A DNA stretch of 64,000 nucleotides from NCBI RefSeq assembly GCF_019697375.1, contig NZ_JAHCDI010000004.1, forward strand, positions 5,319,324 through 5,383,323, in the 5' to 3' direction. The stretch comes from Micromonospora tarapacensis. Lineage in GTDB: Bacteria > Actinomycetota > Actinomycetes > Mycobacteriales > Micromonosporaceae. Made by a program: the position numbers and the translations under genes. Shown here piece after piece: positions 53,522-62,452 of this stretch (position 1 is its first letter; every line of letters begins with the position of its first letter). The notes beneath the pieces are model-generated. The model saw only the letters and a list, made by a program, of their open reading frames with translations, was not told the origin of the DNA and searched no databases.

Positions 53522-55090
53522 ATGGCACTGATATCCGCCGATGCCCTCGCCGGGTATCTCCTCGAGGAGGCCATCGCCTTCCTGCTTAGCTCGAACGGAT
53601 ACCGCCTCTTGCAGGACTCGGACGCTGATGAGCAAGCCTTGCGTCAAGCGGGACATGGTCTACTCGTTCGCGGCCGGGGTGCTGATCACCAGGCTGACGT
53701 TTTGGGTGATCTGCTGATGCCCACACCGTTTTCCCTACCCGTTCGGCTGTTCGTCGAGGCGAAGAACCGCAGATCGAAGGTCGGCTTGGCGGAGGTGCGC
53801 AACGCCCACGGGGTCATCGATGACGTGAACCAGCAGTACTCGACCGAGCTGTCGACGTCGTACCGGCAACCGTTACGCCGGTATCAGTACCGCTACGCAT
53901 TGTTCTCGGCGGCTGGTTTCAAGAAGGAAGCGCAAAGCTATGCGCTCGCTCAGCAGATCTCGCTTGTCGACCTATCCGGCCCCGCTTTCGAACCCCTCAT
54001 CGCCACGGTAGAAGGGGCCGCCTGGCGGGTCCTCGCTCACGCAAAAGACGCAGATCTCACGACTTTTCCTGTCGGGCAAGTACGACTGGCACTCCGAACT
54101 GCATTCAGCAGCGCAGGAGCCGAACTGATCGCCGCCGGAGTGCCCTCCGAAAATACGGGCGGCGGCCTGCCCGCGGATGTCCTGGCATCCTGGGCGGCCC
54201 TCGTGACCGCTGAGCTGCAGGATTCAGCAACCGGTGAAGGACTTATCCTGGGCTTCCCAGCAGCCCCGTTCATCTTGGCCATGCACCCCGACAGCATGGA
54301 GGACTTCGAGGCTTTCATCGCGGAGCACGGCACTCACATTCCAGTGGACATTCGTTTCGGCCGAGAAGGGGCTCGTGGAGATTGGACTATCACCCCCACG
54401 GAACATCCTGACGCTTTCCGGCTGTCGTTCGGTCTCCCCGGCGCGCTCGAGGCATGGTTGTTGTCCGTGCCGGAACAGGAACGCCGACGTGCGGCCGACG
54501 CCCGACAATTCTTGCTACCGACGATTAGCCTATTTTTGGAAGACCGCCTGGTCCAGTTGCGGTATCAACCGATGCAGGCGCCCCCCCGGCCTCCCTTGGA
54601 CGAGGAGCAGCTCGGCGGTGGCGCGGGGACTGACGCAGCCGATACCTCGTTCCTGCGGCAAAACCTGCCGGCACGGCCTCGGCAGCGACATCGTCCCGAG
54701 GAACGAGTGGTCATCGAAGATCAGACTGAGCGGGTGCCACGCGAGGTTCGAGGCTGGTCGGTTCAGGCAGCTGAGACGCTGATGACCGTGCTCGACAACT
54801 CCTACCCGACGCGAGCGGCTCTGATCCGTACCGCTGCGCACCAGTACGGTCGGCTGGAGCGGGCACAGGTGTACGCGATCGCCGAGTTCCCACCGGATCG
54901 CACGCTGCGTGGGCTGACACGTCCCACTAACCGCATCGCGGCCTCTCTCATCGACCAAGGCAGCCTTCCCGAGGAAGTGGAGTATCCGTTCCAAACGGGC
55001 TACGACCACGGGGTTCAAGCGACTCACTTCACTGTGCCGCCCGACCTCGTGGCAGCGCTCCGAGCGCTCGGGCCGCCACGAGGCATCTGA
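53522..55090 (+). CDS. Putative PD-(D/E)xK-type nuclease of unknown family (possible defence gene)
   Basis: 522 residues. The N-terminal domain carries a candidate restriction-endonuclease core: HQADVLGDLLMPTPFSLPV then RLFVEAKNRRSKVGLAEVRNAHGVIDDV, i.e. an Asp followed about 20 residues later by Glu-Ala-Lys on a strand and then a helix, as in Mrr-like nucleases. The middle (about 150-350) is mixed alpha/beta. A disordered Pro/Gly/Arg segment at about 370-410 leads to a helical C-terminal domain (WSVQAAETLMTVLDNSYPTRAALIRTAA, VYAIAEFPPDRTLRGLTRPTNRIAASL). No membrane helices. It stands alone inside the accessory region with lower G+C than the core. Start: ATG at 53522 with AGGATCAGG upstream. 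Confidence 0.6.
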   Translation: MALISADALAGYLLEEAIAFLLSSNGYRLLQDSDADEQALRQAGHGLLVRGRGADHQADVLGDLLMPTPFSLPVRLFVEAKNRRSKVGLAEVRNAHGVIDDVNQQYSTELSTSYRQPLRRYQYRYALFSAAGFKKEAQSYALAQQISLVDLSGPAFEPLIATVEGAAWRVLAHAKDADLTTFPVGQVRLALRTAFSSAGAELIAAGVPSENTGGGLPADVLASWAALVTAELQDSATGEGLILGFPAAPFILAMHPDSMEDFEAFIAEHGTHIPVDIRFGREGARGDWTITPTEHPDAFRLSFGLPGALEAWLLSVPEQERRRAADARQFLLPTISLFLEDRLVQLRYQPMQAPPRPPLDEEQLGGGAGTDAADTSFLRQNLPARPRQRHRPEERVVIEDQTERVPREVRGWSVQAAETLMTVLDNSYPTRAALIRTAAHQYGRLERAQVYAIAEFPPDRTLRGLTRPTNRIAASLIDQGSLPEEVEYPFQTGYDHGVQATHFTVPPDLVAALRALGPPRGI

Positions 55091-55362
55091 CGACTACCCC
55101 GCCAACGACGGTACGGACTATCTAAATGGCAGGCCGGTTCTTCTCAACAGGCCCCAGTGGCACAAGGCATGGCCGGTCTTACCGGATCATCGAGGCGCTG
55201 AACGCAGTCCGGGCAGGCGCAGGGGTTCGATTCCCCGGAATACATCGCATGCCCAGTACAGCACACAGGTGATGGCGCACAGGGCACGGCACACTACCGG
55301 GTGCAGATCCACGACGGCGAGGGTGGGACAGGGGACTTCCGCAACCTCTATCCAGGCATACG
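55091..55362. other. Intergenic stretch with tRNA-like fragment
   Basis: No gene seen. At about 55220-55236 GGGGTTCGATTCCCC looks like a tRNA T arm. Further upstream GGCCCCAGTGGCACAAGGCA (from 55154) resembles an acceptor and D arm. The pieces do not make a full cloverleaf, so it is at best a decayed tRNA. Confidence 0.35.
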
Positions 55363-56040
55363 TTACGGCGCGGCGACCGGGTAATCGATCTCGGCGAGGT
55401 CCTCGCGCACCAGGGCGACAGTGAGTTCAGGGTTCAGGGCGCGAACTACCGCGTCGGTGAGTGGGCGGTGCGCGACGACGTGCGCGACCGCCGCCCGGTC
55501 CACCTCGATCTCGTAGTAGTCGCCGCAGAACTCGACGAACCGGTCGACGATGTCGTCGCCCAGGATGTCGAGCAGGTAGGAGCCATCCAGGCCGAAGTCG
55601 TACGGCCTCCGCAGGGGCGGGAAGACGATGCCCTCTCCGGCGTGCCAGCGGTCGTCTCCGGTCAACCGCCACAGCACCGCCGTGGCCACGAATTGGTCCG
55701 TCTCGTCGCCGAACGCAGGCTCGGCCACCTGCGGGTGCAACGGTTCGGGAAGGCCGTCGAGCAGGCCCGGCCACAACTCGTGGTCCGCGTCGCGGTAGGG
55801 CGACATCGCCGACTCGTGATCGAAGACCCGGATGAACGCGCCGTGGCTCGTGAACACGACGGTCCACTCGTCGCCGCTGCCGTTGCTCATCGACGCCGCT
55901 TCGTCCCGCCCCCAGCGGCAGGTGTAGGCGTAGTAGGGCGCGCCGCCGTCGATGATGCGTTCCAGGACGGCCAGCGCCTTGCAGCGCTTCCGTAGCTCGT
56001 CGATGGCGGGCAGTCGGGCGGCGACGTCGTACGCGGTCAC
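55363..56040 (-). CDS. Hypothetical protein, 225 residues
   Basis: A soluble acidic protein: LPAIDELRKRCKALAVLERIIDGGAPYYAYTCRWGRDEAASMSNGSGDEWTVVFTSHGAFIRVFDHESAMSPY, PFLLDG-like loops, and VDRFVEFCGDYYEIEVDRAAVAHVVAHRPLTDAVVRALNPEL. I have seen this pattern in uncharacterised actinobacterial proteins that occur near toxin-immunity genes but know no function. Codon use is typical of a real gene. Confidence 0.65.
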   Translation of the reverse strand: MTAYDVAARLPAIDELRKRCKALAVLERIIDGGAPYYAYTCRWGRDEAASMSNGSGDEWTVVFTSHGAFIRVFDHESAMSPYRDADHELWPGLLDGLPEPLHPQVAEPAFGDETDQFVATAVLWRLTGDDRWHAGEGIVFPPLRRPYDFGLDGSYLLDILGDDIVDRFVEFCGDYYEIEVDRAAVAHVVAHRPLTDAVVRALNPELTVALVREDLAEIDYPVAAP

Positions 56041-56093
56041 CGGACGACCCTACGGGTGACGGAGACGTCGTCAGGCAGGTAGGGAGTCGTGAT

Positions 56094-56585
56094 TCAGTCT
56101 TCGTCAGTAGCCAGCACCGCGACCATGAGGCCGCCGCCCTTGCCGATCACGAAGGCGTCCACGACGTGTCGGGTGACCGGTTCCCATGAGACCAGGTCGG
56201 TGTTCGTCCACCACCGGGTTCCATGGCCCAGCAGCTTCAGCAGCGCCCGGAACAACTCACCAGCGCGCTCCTGCGAGTATCGCCGCCGCGTCCCGTAGGC
56301 GAGTGTGCGTGAGGTCATTCCGATCAGTAGGGCGGAGGCAACGTCCTGGCTTGCCTCACTCATCCGCGCCGACAACTGCGCCGCGTCCTGCGGGGCCTGC
56401 GGCGGGGCTCCGGCTGGACCGCCAGCATCCAGAACGGCAGCGCCGGTCAGGAACGCGAACGCGTCAGGGAAGGGATCGCTGGCGTCCGTGGATCGGATCA
56501 AGGTCCAGAGATGGCCGTTGCCGTACGGGCCTGACAGCCCGGCCATAAGCTGCCGGATCCGTCCGAGCCGTTCGGTGATATCCAC
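56094..56585 (-). CDS. Hypothetical protein, 163 residues
   Basis: Helical and soluble (RIRQLMAGLSGPYGNGHLWTLI, AQLSARMSEASQDVASALLIGMTSRTLAYGTRRRYSQERAGELFRALLKLLG), with a C-terminal beta-like AFVIGKGGGLMVAVLATDED. No motif recognised. It lies 6 bases downstream of the next gene, so the two are probably co-transcribed. Confidence 0.6.
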   Translation of the reverse strand: MDITERLGRIRQLMAGLSGPYGNGHLWTLIRSTDASDPFPDAFAFLTGAAVLDAGGPAGAPPQAPQDAAQLSARMSEASQDVASALLIGMTSRTLAYGTRRRYSQERAGELFRALLKLLGHGTRWWTNTDLVSWEPVTRHVVDAFVIGKGGGLMVAVLATDED

Positions 56586-56591
56586 CGCCGA

Positions 56592-56957
56592 TCACTCGGC
56601 CTGCTCGGCCGGCCGGAATTCGTGGACCACCTCGATGAGCCCGACGATGTGCCGGTTGAACTCGTCGAGTTCCTCGGCCGGTACCCACAGCTCGAGGATG
56701 TCGCGGCCGCCGACTTGCCGGACGGGGTAGCGGGCGGCGAACTCCTGGTCCACGTGGAACCGGGTGACGTAGCCAACGCCGGAGGCGGGAACGTTCCAGT
56801 CCCGGGCAATCATGATCGCGTACTGCTCGTTGAGGACGGGATAGAAGATCGGCTGGTCGGGCAGCCGTGGCGGCCACGCCTTCCAACCGGACGCGCGGAC
56901 GAGCTCAAGCTCCTGCGGGCCGGTCGGCCGCCACAGCGTCATCGTCTCCGTCACCAC
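56592..56957 (-). CDS. Small actinobacterial protein, 'ADP-ribosylation/crystallin J1'-labelled type
   Basis: 121 residues: TLWRPTGPQELELVRASGWKAWPPRLPDQPIFYPVLNEQYAIMIARDWNVPASGVGYVTRFHVDQEFAARYPVRQVGGRDILELWVPAEELDEFNRHIVG. Near-identical short proteins are labelled 'ADP-ribosylation/crystallin J1' in public annotation as I recall, but the sequence is far too short to be an ADP-ribosylglycohydrolase and the label may be misleading. It is divergent from the NADAR gene, 87 bases away. Confidence 0.6.
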   Translation of the reverse strand: MVTETMTLWRPTGPQELELVRASGWKAWPPRLPDQPIFYPVLNEQYAIMIARDWNVPASGVGYVTRFHVDQEFAARYPVRQVGGRDILELWVPAEELDEFNRHIVGLIEVVHEFRPAEQAE

Positions 56958-57044
56958 GGCCCTCCTCTGTCAGATCGAGGTACGGTACCGGCAGTCGCGA
57001 AACGCGCTGGTGCCGCACCACGCGAGTCTGGCAGCCTGCTGGGT

Positions 57045-57614
57045 GTGCCCGAGACGGATTTCTTGCCGTGCAGCCTGGCGGAGTTGCAGGCGCTCGCCGC
57101 TGCGAAAGGGCACATCAAATACCTGTTCTTCTGGGGTCATCAGCCCCAGCCCGACGGCAGCATCGGACCGGGGTGCCTGAGTCAGTGGTGGCCGGCCCCG
57201 TTCGTCGTGAACGGCATTCGATACGCCACGGCGGAGCACTACATGATGGTCGGCAAGGCGTGCCTGTTCGGCGACGAGGCGATTGCCGAACAGATGCTGG
57301 CCGCGTCGCATCCGGGCGCGGTCAAGGCCCTGGGCCGCCAGGTACGCGGCTTCAACCAGGCACTGTGGGACGCGCACCGCTTCGACCTGGTCGTCGCCGC
57401 CAACGTGGCGAAGTTCAGCCAGCACCCCGACCTCGGACGGTACCTGTCGCACACGCGTAACCGCGTGCTGGTGGAAGCCAGCCCCGTGGATCAAGTCTGG
57501 GGCATCGGCCTGGTCGCCACCGACCCACGTGTGCATGATCCCGCCCAGTGGCGCGGCCAGAACCTCCTCGGATTCGCACTGATGCGCGCCCGCCTACAAC
57601 TCGATGCAGGATGA
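57045..57614 (+). CDS. NADAR-domain protein (YbiA family)
   Basis: 189 residues from GTG at 57045. YLFFWGHQPQPDGSIGPGCLSQWWPAPFVVNGIRYATAEHYMMVGKACLFGDEAIAEQMLAASHPGAVKALGRQVRGFNQALWDAHRFDLVVAANVAKFSQ and VEASPVDQVWGIG are the NADAR signature. NADAR proteins act on ADP-ribose linkages; some remove ADP-ribose from DNA guanine and serve as antitoxins to DarT-type enzymes, others are N-glycosidases in riboflavin metabolism. No dart-like gene is adjacent. Confidence 0.88.
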   Translation: MPETDFLPCSLAELQALAAAKGHIKYLFFWGHQPQPDGSIGPGCLSQWWPAPFVVNGIRYATAEHYMMVGKACLFGDEAIAEQMLAASHPGAVKALGRQVRGFNQALWDAHRFDLVVAANVAKFSQHPDLGRYLSHTRNRVLVEASPVDQVWGIGLVATDPRVHDPAQWRGQNLLGFALMRARLQLDAG

Positions 57615-57693
57615 CCTGAAGATCTATGGCGGCATTCTTCGGTGCTCGGTGTCTGAGGGGGCTGTCCAAAGCCTCCTGCGCCGTGGGACTGGC

Positions 57694-58146
57694 CTACCGC
57701 ACGATCATCTCCCGGACGCCGTATGTGTCCCACCACGATGGCCGGTGTTCGCGGAGCTCTCCCGCGATTCGTGTTAGTAGGAGCCAGTTGCCGTTGAGCA
57801 CGAGTGCGACGTCTTCGGGTCGGCTGGCCAGGACACGGCCGACGGCCGACACCATGGCGGGAACCGCACCCTCCGGTGGGTCGATCTTGCGCAGGTCGAA
57901 GACGACGTTGGCGTACGTGTCGGGTTCCCACTCCCATTGGGTGCCGTCGTCGTTTTCGGCGTCGAAGTAGCCGTTGCTGCCCCCGGTAATGGTGACGGTG
58001 TAGCCGAGTTCGTCACCGAGGTCGGCGGTGAGGAGCCGGGGGTAGCCGGGCTGTGTCGACTCCTCGACGCCGTGCGGGGCGACGAGGGGAGCGAGGTCCT
58101 CCAGCGGGATGTCGCCGGCCAGGGTCAGTCGGTACTCGATGCCCAC
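57694..58146 (-). CDS. SitI3-family immunity protein
   Basis: 150 residues. IEYRLTLAGDIPLEDLAPLVAP, GYTVTITGGSNGYFDAENDDGTQWEWEPDTYANVVFDLRKID, RVLASRPEDVALVLNGNWLLLTRIAGELREHRPSWWDTYGV: the SitI3 pattern (Myxococcus immunity protein family, common in actinobacteria). It follows the toxin gene by 15 bases, so it is the probable immunity protein. Confidence 0.75.
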   Translation of the reverse strand: MGIEYRLTLAGDIPLEDLAPLVAPHGVEESTQPGYPRLLTADLGDELGYTVTITGGSNGYFDAENDDGTQWEWEPDTYANVVFDLRKIDPPEGAVPAMVSAVGRVLASRPEDVALVLNGNWLLLTRIAGELREHRPSWWDTYGVREMIVR

Positions 58147-58161
58147 GTGCTGCCTGCCTTC

Positions 58162-58680
58162 TCAGTCTCGTCGGACGATCTGAATGATCGCACCGCTTCG
58201 CGTCACCGCTGCCAGTTCCTTGAGGTGCGGGACCGGCCAGTCGTCGAACTGCTTCTGCAGGGCGGCGATGTCACCACGCCAGTCCTGCAGGTTCAACACC
58301 ACCCGTTGGGTCTGCTGCCTCGCCACCTTCTCCGCTACTTCTGTCCACACCCCGCGTACCGCCTTGCCGGGGGTGGGCGCGTAGCAGTCGAAGACGTGGC
58401 CCTCGATGAGATAGTCGGGTTCCTTGTCCGGCTTGCCCACGTCGCCGGTGCTCTGCCGGGCGTCGGCGATCTCCCGCCGGGTTGGGTTCTGGTGTACGCG
58501 GTAGCCGTCGTGGGCGAGCGTGTCGGCGCACTCGTTTTCCAACTCCAGCGAGCGCCGTACCGCGTCGTCTTCGCGTGGTGGGATTCTGGTCCGTGGTCCG
58601 GTCGGAGAGCCGCCGGGAACGCCGGTGGGCGTTCTGCTCCATAGGGTGGGGCCCGATCCGGGCAGGTCGGGGTCGCGCAT
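58162..58680 (-). CDS. CdiA C-terminal tRNase-type toxin
   Basis: 172 residues from the ATG at 58678-58680 (start uncertain; the frame is open to 58857 and overlaps the DUF6244 gene). After a Pro/Ser/Arg-rich leader comes RRSLELENECADTLAHDGYRVHQNPT, KEPDYLIEGHVFDCYAPTPGKAVRGVWTEVAEKVARQQTQRVVLNLQDWRGDIAALQKQFDDWPVPHLKEL, closely like the CdiA_C tRNA nuclease domain of contact-dependent inhibition toxins (E..., P-D-Y-x-I-E, x-K-x-x-x-x-Q-T). It is probably delivered or expressed from a polymorphic-toxin system. Confidence 0.82.
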   Translation of the reverse strand: MRDPDLPGSGPTLWSRTPTGVPGGSPTGPRTRIPPREDDAVRRSLELENECADTLAHDGYRVHQNPTRREIADARQSTGDVGKPDKEPDYLIEGHVFDCYAPTPGKAVRGVWTEVAEKVARQQTQRVVLNLQDWRGDIAALQKQFDDWPVPHLKELAAVTRSGAIIQIVRRD

Positions 58681-58747
58681 GGCGGTTGCGGTCGGACCGC
58701 CGGTGGCGTCGGGGGCAGGGCTGGCCGGGAGAGACCGCCAGCCCCGG

Positions 58748-59275
58748 TCAGTTTCCCGCTGATCCCAGCCGTCGTGCCTCGGCGGTCGCCGCGTCGACGA
58801 ACTGCCGGGCGGCGCCAGCGCGTTGAACGATGAGCACCATGACCTGCTTGACGCCATCCAGGGCCTGTAACAGGGGTCCCGGCTGCCCGCCGAGCAGGAC
58901 GGCCGTGACGAGTTGTTGCGCCGCGCCGACCTGACTGATCACCCCGGTTGCCGCGTCGCGGGCGCTGTCCAACGCGCTCTGCACCGGTGCAAGCCCGCCG
59001 ATTGTCTCCTGCGGTGTGCCGTGGCGGGGCACCGCAGCGGTGGCCTGCGCCGCCTCCCCGATCGACGTGGAGAGGCGGCCCAGACCAGCCTGAATCTCAC
59101 CGATCGCGCCACGGACCCGGACCATGCCAGCGGCCACCGCAGCGAAACCGGCACCCGCCGCACGAAGACCGACCTCCTGCGCCTGGTCACCGGCTACAGC
59201 GGTGAGGCCGCGAGCTCTGTCGACGCCGGCTGTCAAGGCACGCAACTCGGCGTCAACCTTCTCAATGTTCGACAC
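58748..59275 (-). CDS. DUF6244 family protein (likely toxin-delivery adaptor)
   Basis: 175 residues from GTG at 59273-59275, preceded by GGAG. SNIEKVDAELRALTAGVDRARGLTAVAGDQAQEVGLRAAGAGFAAVAAGMVRVRGAIGEIQAGLGRLSTSIGEAAQAT is an all-helical, coiled-coil-like protein. I recognise it as the Micromonosporaceae DUF6244 type. It has no signal peptide or WXG motif. It precedes the CdiA-like toxin in frame-overlapping order. Confidence 0.7.
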   Translation of the reverse strand: MSNIEKVDAELRALTAGVDRARGLTAVAGDQAQEVGLRAAGAGFAAVAAGMVRVRGAIGEIQAGLGRLSTSIGEAAQATAAVPRHGTPQETIGGLAPVQSALDSARDAATGVISQVGAAQQLVTAVLLGGQPGPLLQALDGVKQVMVLIVQRAGAARQFVDAATAEARRLGSAGN

Positions 59276-59540
59276 GTCGAGCCATTCTCCAATCGTCGAC
59301 GATGTTGCATAAGCACTGAGTCCGAACGAGTTGCAGGCGCTTGCCCCATCTTGGCAACGGAGACAGTGTCGATGATCAGCATTATCGCGCTGGCTGCCGA
59401 GGCATGCCGAGCAGCGACCGGCGCTCGACAGAACGGACAACACCGGACATGCGGTGTCCACGCGTTCCGATTCTGCACCACGGCTCGCGGCCAGACGGGT
59501 TACAGAGAACTCGTGCAGCGCGGAAAGGTCACCAGCGCGG
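59276..59540. other. Gap without a gene
   Basis: 265 bases between DUF6244 and the nucleotidyltransferase exon. Short frames on both strands have no recognisable product. Upstream DUF6244 codons to 59461 are in frame but do not look coding. Confidence 0.4.
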
Positions 59541-60107
59541 TCACCCAGTTCTGGAGTGACGGTCGGCGTGGGGTTCGGCCCCTGCGATCACGGCGGTCTC
59601 GATCCCTACGCGGTCCAGCACCGCCCGCATCTTCGTGTCGTGGAGGGGACCAAGGCGACGGGCGTCGGCCCCGTGGTTGTCGGCGAGGTACAGAGACGCG
59701 CGAAAACCATGGCGTCGGGTGGCTTCACGGACGATCTTGTAGAGCGTTATGACGGTGCTCGACGTCGGGGGCAGGTTCCAGGCGATGGAGTCAACGTCGC
59801 TCCAGCCCTCCACGAATTCTCCCCGTGCTGCGGATCCCCACAGCCCGACCCCGGCATCCGGGTGCCCGGCGATAGCGGCCTGAGCCTCTGCCCCCACCTC
59901 ATTGACCAGATGACTGAGTTTCTGGCTGAAGGGCTGTTGCTGGGCAGCACGCCAGGTGATGACGGCAAGTGCGCGATCCAGTACCTCCTGGAACTGGGGA
60001 TGACTGGCGGCCTGCCGGGCGGCGGGAGCATCGAGCCACCGGGCCCGGACGAAGCCTTCGTCTCGGGCCGGCGTCGTGGCGGTGGTAGCTGTGGTGAAGA
60101 GGAACCA
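59541..60107 (-). pseudogene. NUDIX-nucleotidyltransferase fusion, 3' part (interrupted by group II intron)
   Basis: 188 residues of coding sequence. It begins WFLFTTATTATTPARDEGFVRARWLDAPAARQAASHPQFQEVLDRA, the C-terminal part of a NUDIX hydrolase, and continues as a nucleotidyltransferase domain: VGLWGSAARGEFVEGWSDVDSIAW (Gly-Ser, then Asp-x-Asp metal site). The apparent start in the unbroken frame lies inside the intron (60131) and is an artefact. Joined to 62515-62790 it gives a continuous 280-residue protein reading AAKTVDWFLFTT. Confidence 0.85.
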
Positions 60108-60638
60108 GTGCGCCACGAGGCGCTCTGACACATCCCCGTTTCAGGCGGGACAGACTCGAAGGGAGGTCTGCTGGGTCCGATGGCTTACCTGGATCCGAAA
60201 GGTGAAGGGGACAAGAGCATGCCAGGAAATCGGCGGCCGGGTTCAGATGCCCGAGACGGCGTGCCGGGAGACCCGTGCGGTATGGCGAAGACTTGATTGT
60301 TTGAACCCTAATCTCCAGCGGCAGCAATTTACTGCGACCGGAAAGGCATCTGAAACCGGTGTCCGTCGTGGTCGGGGTGTACTGGTTCGCCCTGGCCAAC
60401 CTTCGCGGCGGAAGCGATACCCGGCGAGGGTATTCAAGGAGATGAGTGGGGCGCCTGCAGCCGCGCTATTTCGTGTGTCAGAGACGAACGTGGGATCACC
60501 GTCCCAGTTCGGCTGGCGGTGTCGGAGCACTCGTAGTAGTCGCCGGAGTAACGCCCGGCCAAGGAGAACGGGAAAGCCGTTCACAGGGCGAAGGGGTGCA
60601 GGTGATGCGGACTGTGAGAAACAGTGGAGGTATGCGTA

Positions 60639-62406
60639 ATGCAGAGCGCTGACACGGTACTCAAAGTCCTGCGTGGCAGGGGACGACGAAAACTGCCCCT
60701 GGAACGGCTGTATCGGCAACTGTTCAACGAGCAGTTGTTTCTGATCGCCTACGGGAGGATTTACGCCAACGACGGCGCGATGACGCCCGGAGTCGATGGG
60801 AGAACACCCGACGGGATGAGCCTGGAAGCCATCCGGGACATCATCGGTCGGCTTCGCGCCGAACGCTACCGGTTCACACCGGTCCGCCGGGTTTACATCC
60901 CGAAGAAGAACGGAGCCCAACGGCCCCTCGGGCTGCCGGCCTGGACCGACAAACTGGTCGGTGAGGTGGTGCGCCTGCTGTTGGAGGCGTACTACGAACC
61001 GCAGTTCTCGACCAGGTCGCACGGGTTCCGCACTGGTCGGGGCTGCCACACGCACTCGACGAGATCGCCTCGACATGGACGGGCACGACCTGGTTCATCG
61101 AGGGCGACATCGCCGACTGCTTCGGGAGCCTCGACCACGAGGTCATGCTCGCGATCCTCGCCGAGCAGATCCACGACAATCGGTTCTTGAACCTGGTAGG
61201 AGGAATGCTGCGGGCGGGATATCTGGAAGACTGGAAATGGCATGCCACGCATTCCGGTGCGCCACAAGGCGGCGTCATATCGCCGATCCTGTCGAACATC
61301 TATCTCGACCGTCTCGATACATTCGTGGAACAGGAAATGGTCCCGGCCTGGACCCGCGGAACAGTCCGACGGCCGAACCGGGCGTACTACAACGCGACGT
61401 CAAGAGTCGGCTACTGGAAAAGGAAGGGCGACCGCGACAAGGTCAAAACCTACCGCAAGATCCAGCAGTCGATTCCCACTCGCGACGTTCACGACCCGGA
61501 CTACCGCCGGCTACGCTATATCCGCTACGCCGACGATCACCTCCTAGGATTCGCCGGCACCAAGGCCGAAGCCGAACAGATCAAGAACGAGCTAACCGCG
61601 TTTCTGCGCAAGGATCTGAAGCTCGCTCTTCTACCGAGAAAACCTTGATCACCCACGCCCGCACCCACAAGGCACGGTTCCTCGGCTACGACATCTGGAC
61701 ACGGCAGGCCGACACCTGGCACACCAAGGGCAAACGATCACTCAACGGCTCCATCGCCCTCGGTGTCCCACCGGAAAACGTCAACGCCAGATGCCGAAAA
61801 TACCTGCGGAAACAGAACAAGCCCCTGATCCGTAACGACCTGATCCGCACCAGCGACCACAACATCGTCGCCTCCTACGGCGCGGAATATCGAGGATATG
61901 TCCAGTACTATCAGATGGCCGGAAACATCAGCTGGCTCAACAAGCTCCGTTATGTCATGGAACGGTCGATGATGTCGACCCTGGCAGCCAAATATCGCCG
62001 ACCACCGTGGGTGATGCGAAACCGCTACCAAACCACCGTCGTCACCCCCCACGGGAAACGCCGGTGCTTCGAAGCGACCCAGCGCACCCCGAACGGAACG
62101 GTATTCACCGCCAGATTCGGCGGGATCCCGCTACGCCGCCGCAAACACGCCCGCCTCATCGACGGAGCGTGGCCGACCCGGCGGGGAACCCAACTCATCG
62201 CCCGGCTCACCGCCGGGATCTGCGAACTCTGCGACGCCCACGACGGGATCACCGTCCACCACGTCACACGACTCGCCGACCTCAACAGATACAGCCCTGC
62301 GGCCACACCACCCTGGGTGCAAGCCATGCGGGACAGCCGACGGAAGACCCTGATCGTCTGCGCCCGCTGCCACGGCGACATCCATCAACAGCCGCACACG
62401 CAGTAG
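60639..62406 (+). pseudogene. ltrA: Group II intron reverse transcriptase-maturase-HNH protein, two single-base frameshifts
   Basis: Intron-encoded protein of about 590 residues. ATG at 60639 with GGAGG upstream. The RT domain has RIYANDGAMTPGVDG, YIPKKNGAQRPLGLPAWTDKLV, GDIADCFGSLDH, GAPQGGVISPILSNIYLDRLD and the catalytic RYIRYADDHLLGF (YADD at about 61526-61537). A maturase domain X follows. The C-terminal HNH endonuclease reads CELCDAHDGITVHHVTRL...CARCHGDIH. The frame breaks at G 61052 (one G missing) and at TT 61629-61630 (one T missing). With both restored it is intact and full length. Confidence 0.88.
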
Positions 62407-62416
62407 CAACACTGGA

Positions 62417-62452
62417 GAGCCGTGATGCGGGGAAAGCTCGCACGTCCGGTTC
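62417..62452 (+). ncRNA. Group II intron domain V
   Basis: A 36-base hairpin that starts GAGCCG (with the AGC catalytic triad) and ends CGGTTC, with a GCGGG/CTCGC upper stem and GAAA-type loop. This is the catalytic core of group II introns. It follows the protein gene by 11 bases; domain VI is in the next roughly 60 bases. Confidence 0.88.

Noticed and set aside
59233..59559. Short frames with several Cys and His residues between DUF6244 and the nucleotidyltransferase exon
   Set aside because: The Cys spacing is irregular, no ribosome-binding site precedes them, and both strands look alike.
60107..60131. Start of the nucleotidyltransferase gene at 60131 (MSERLVAHW)
   Set aside because: Those first nine or so codons are intron sequence; the real protein continues from the NUDIX exon at 62515.
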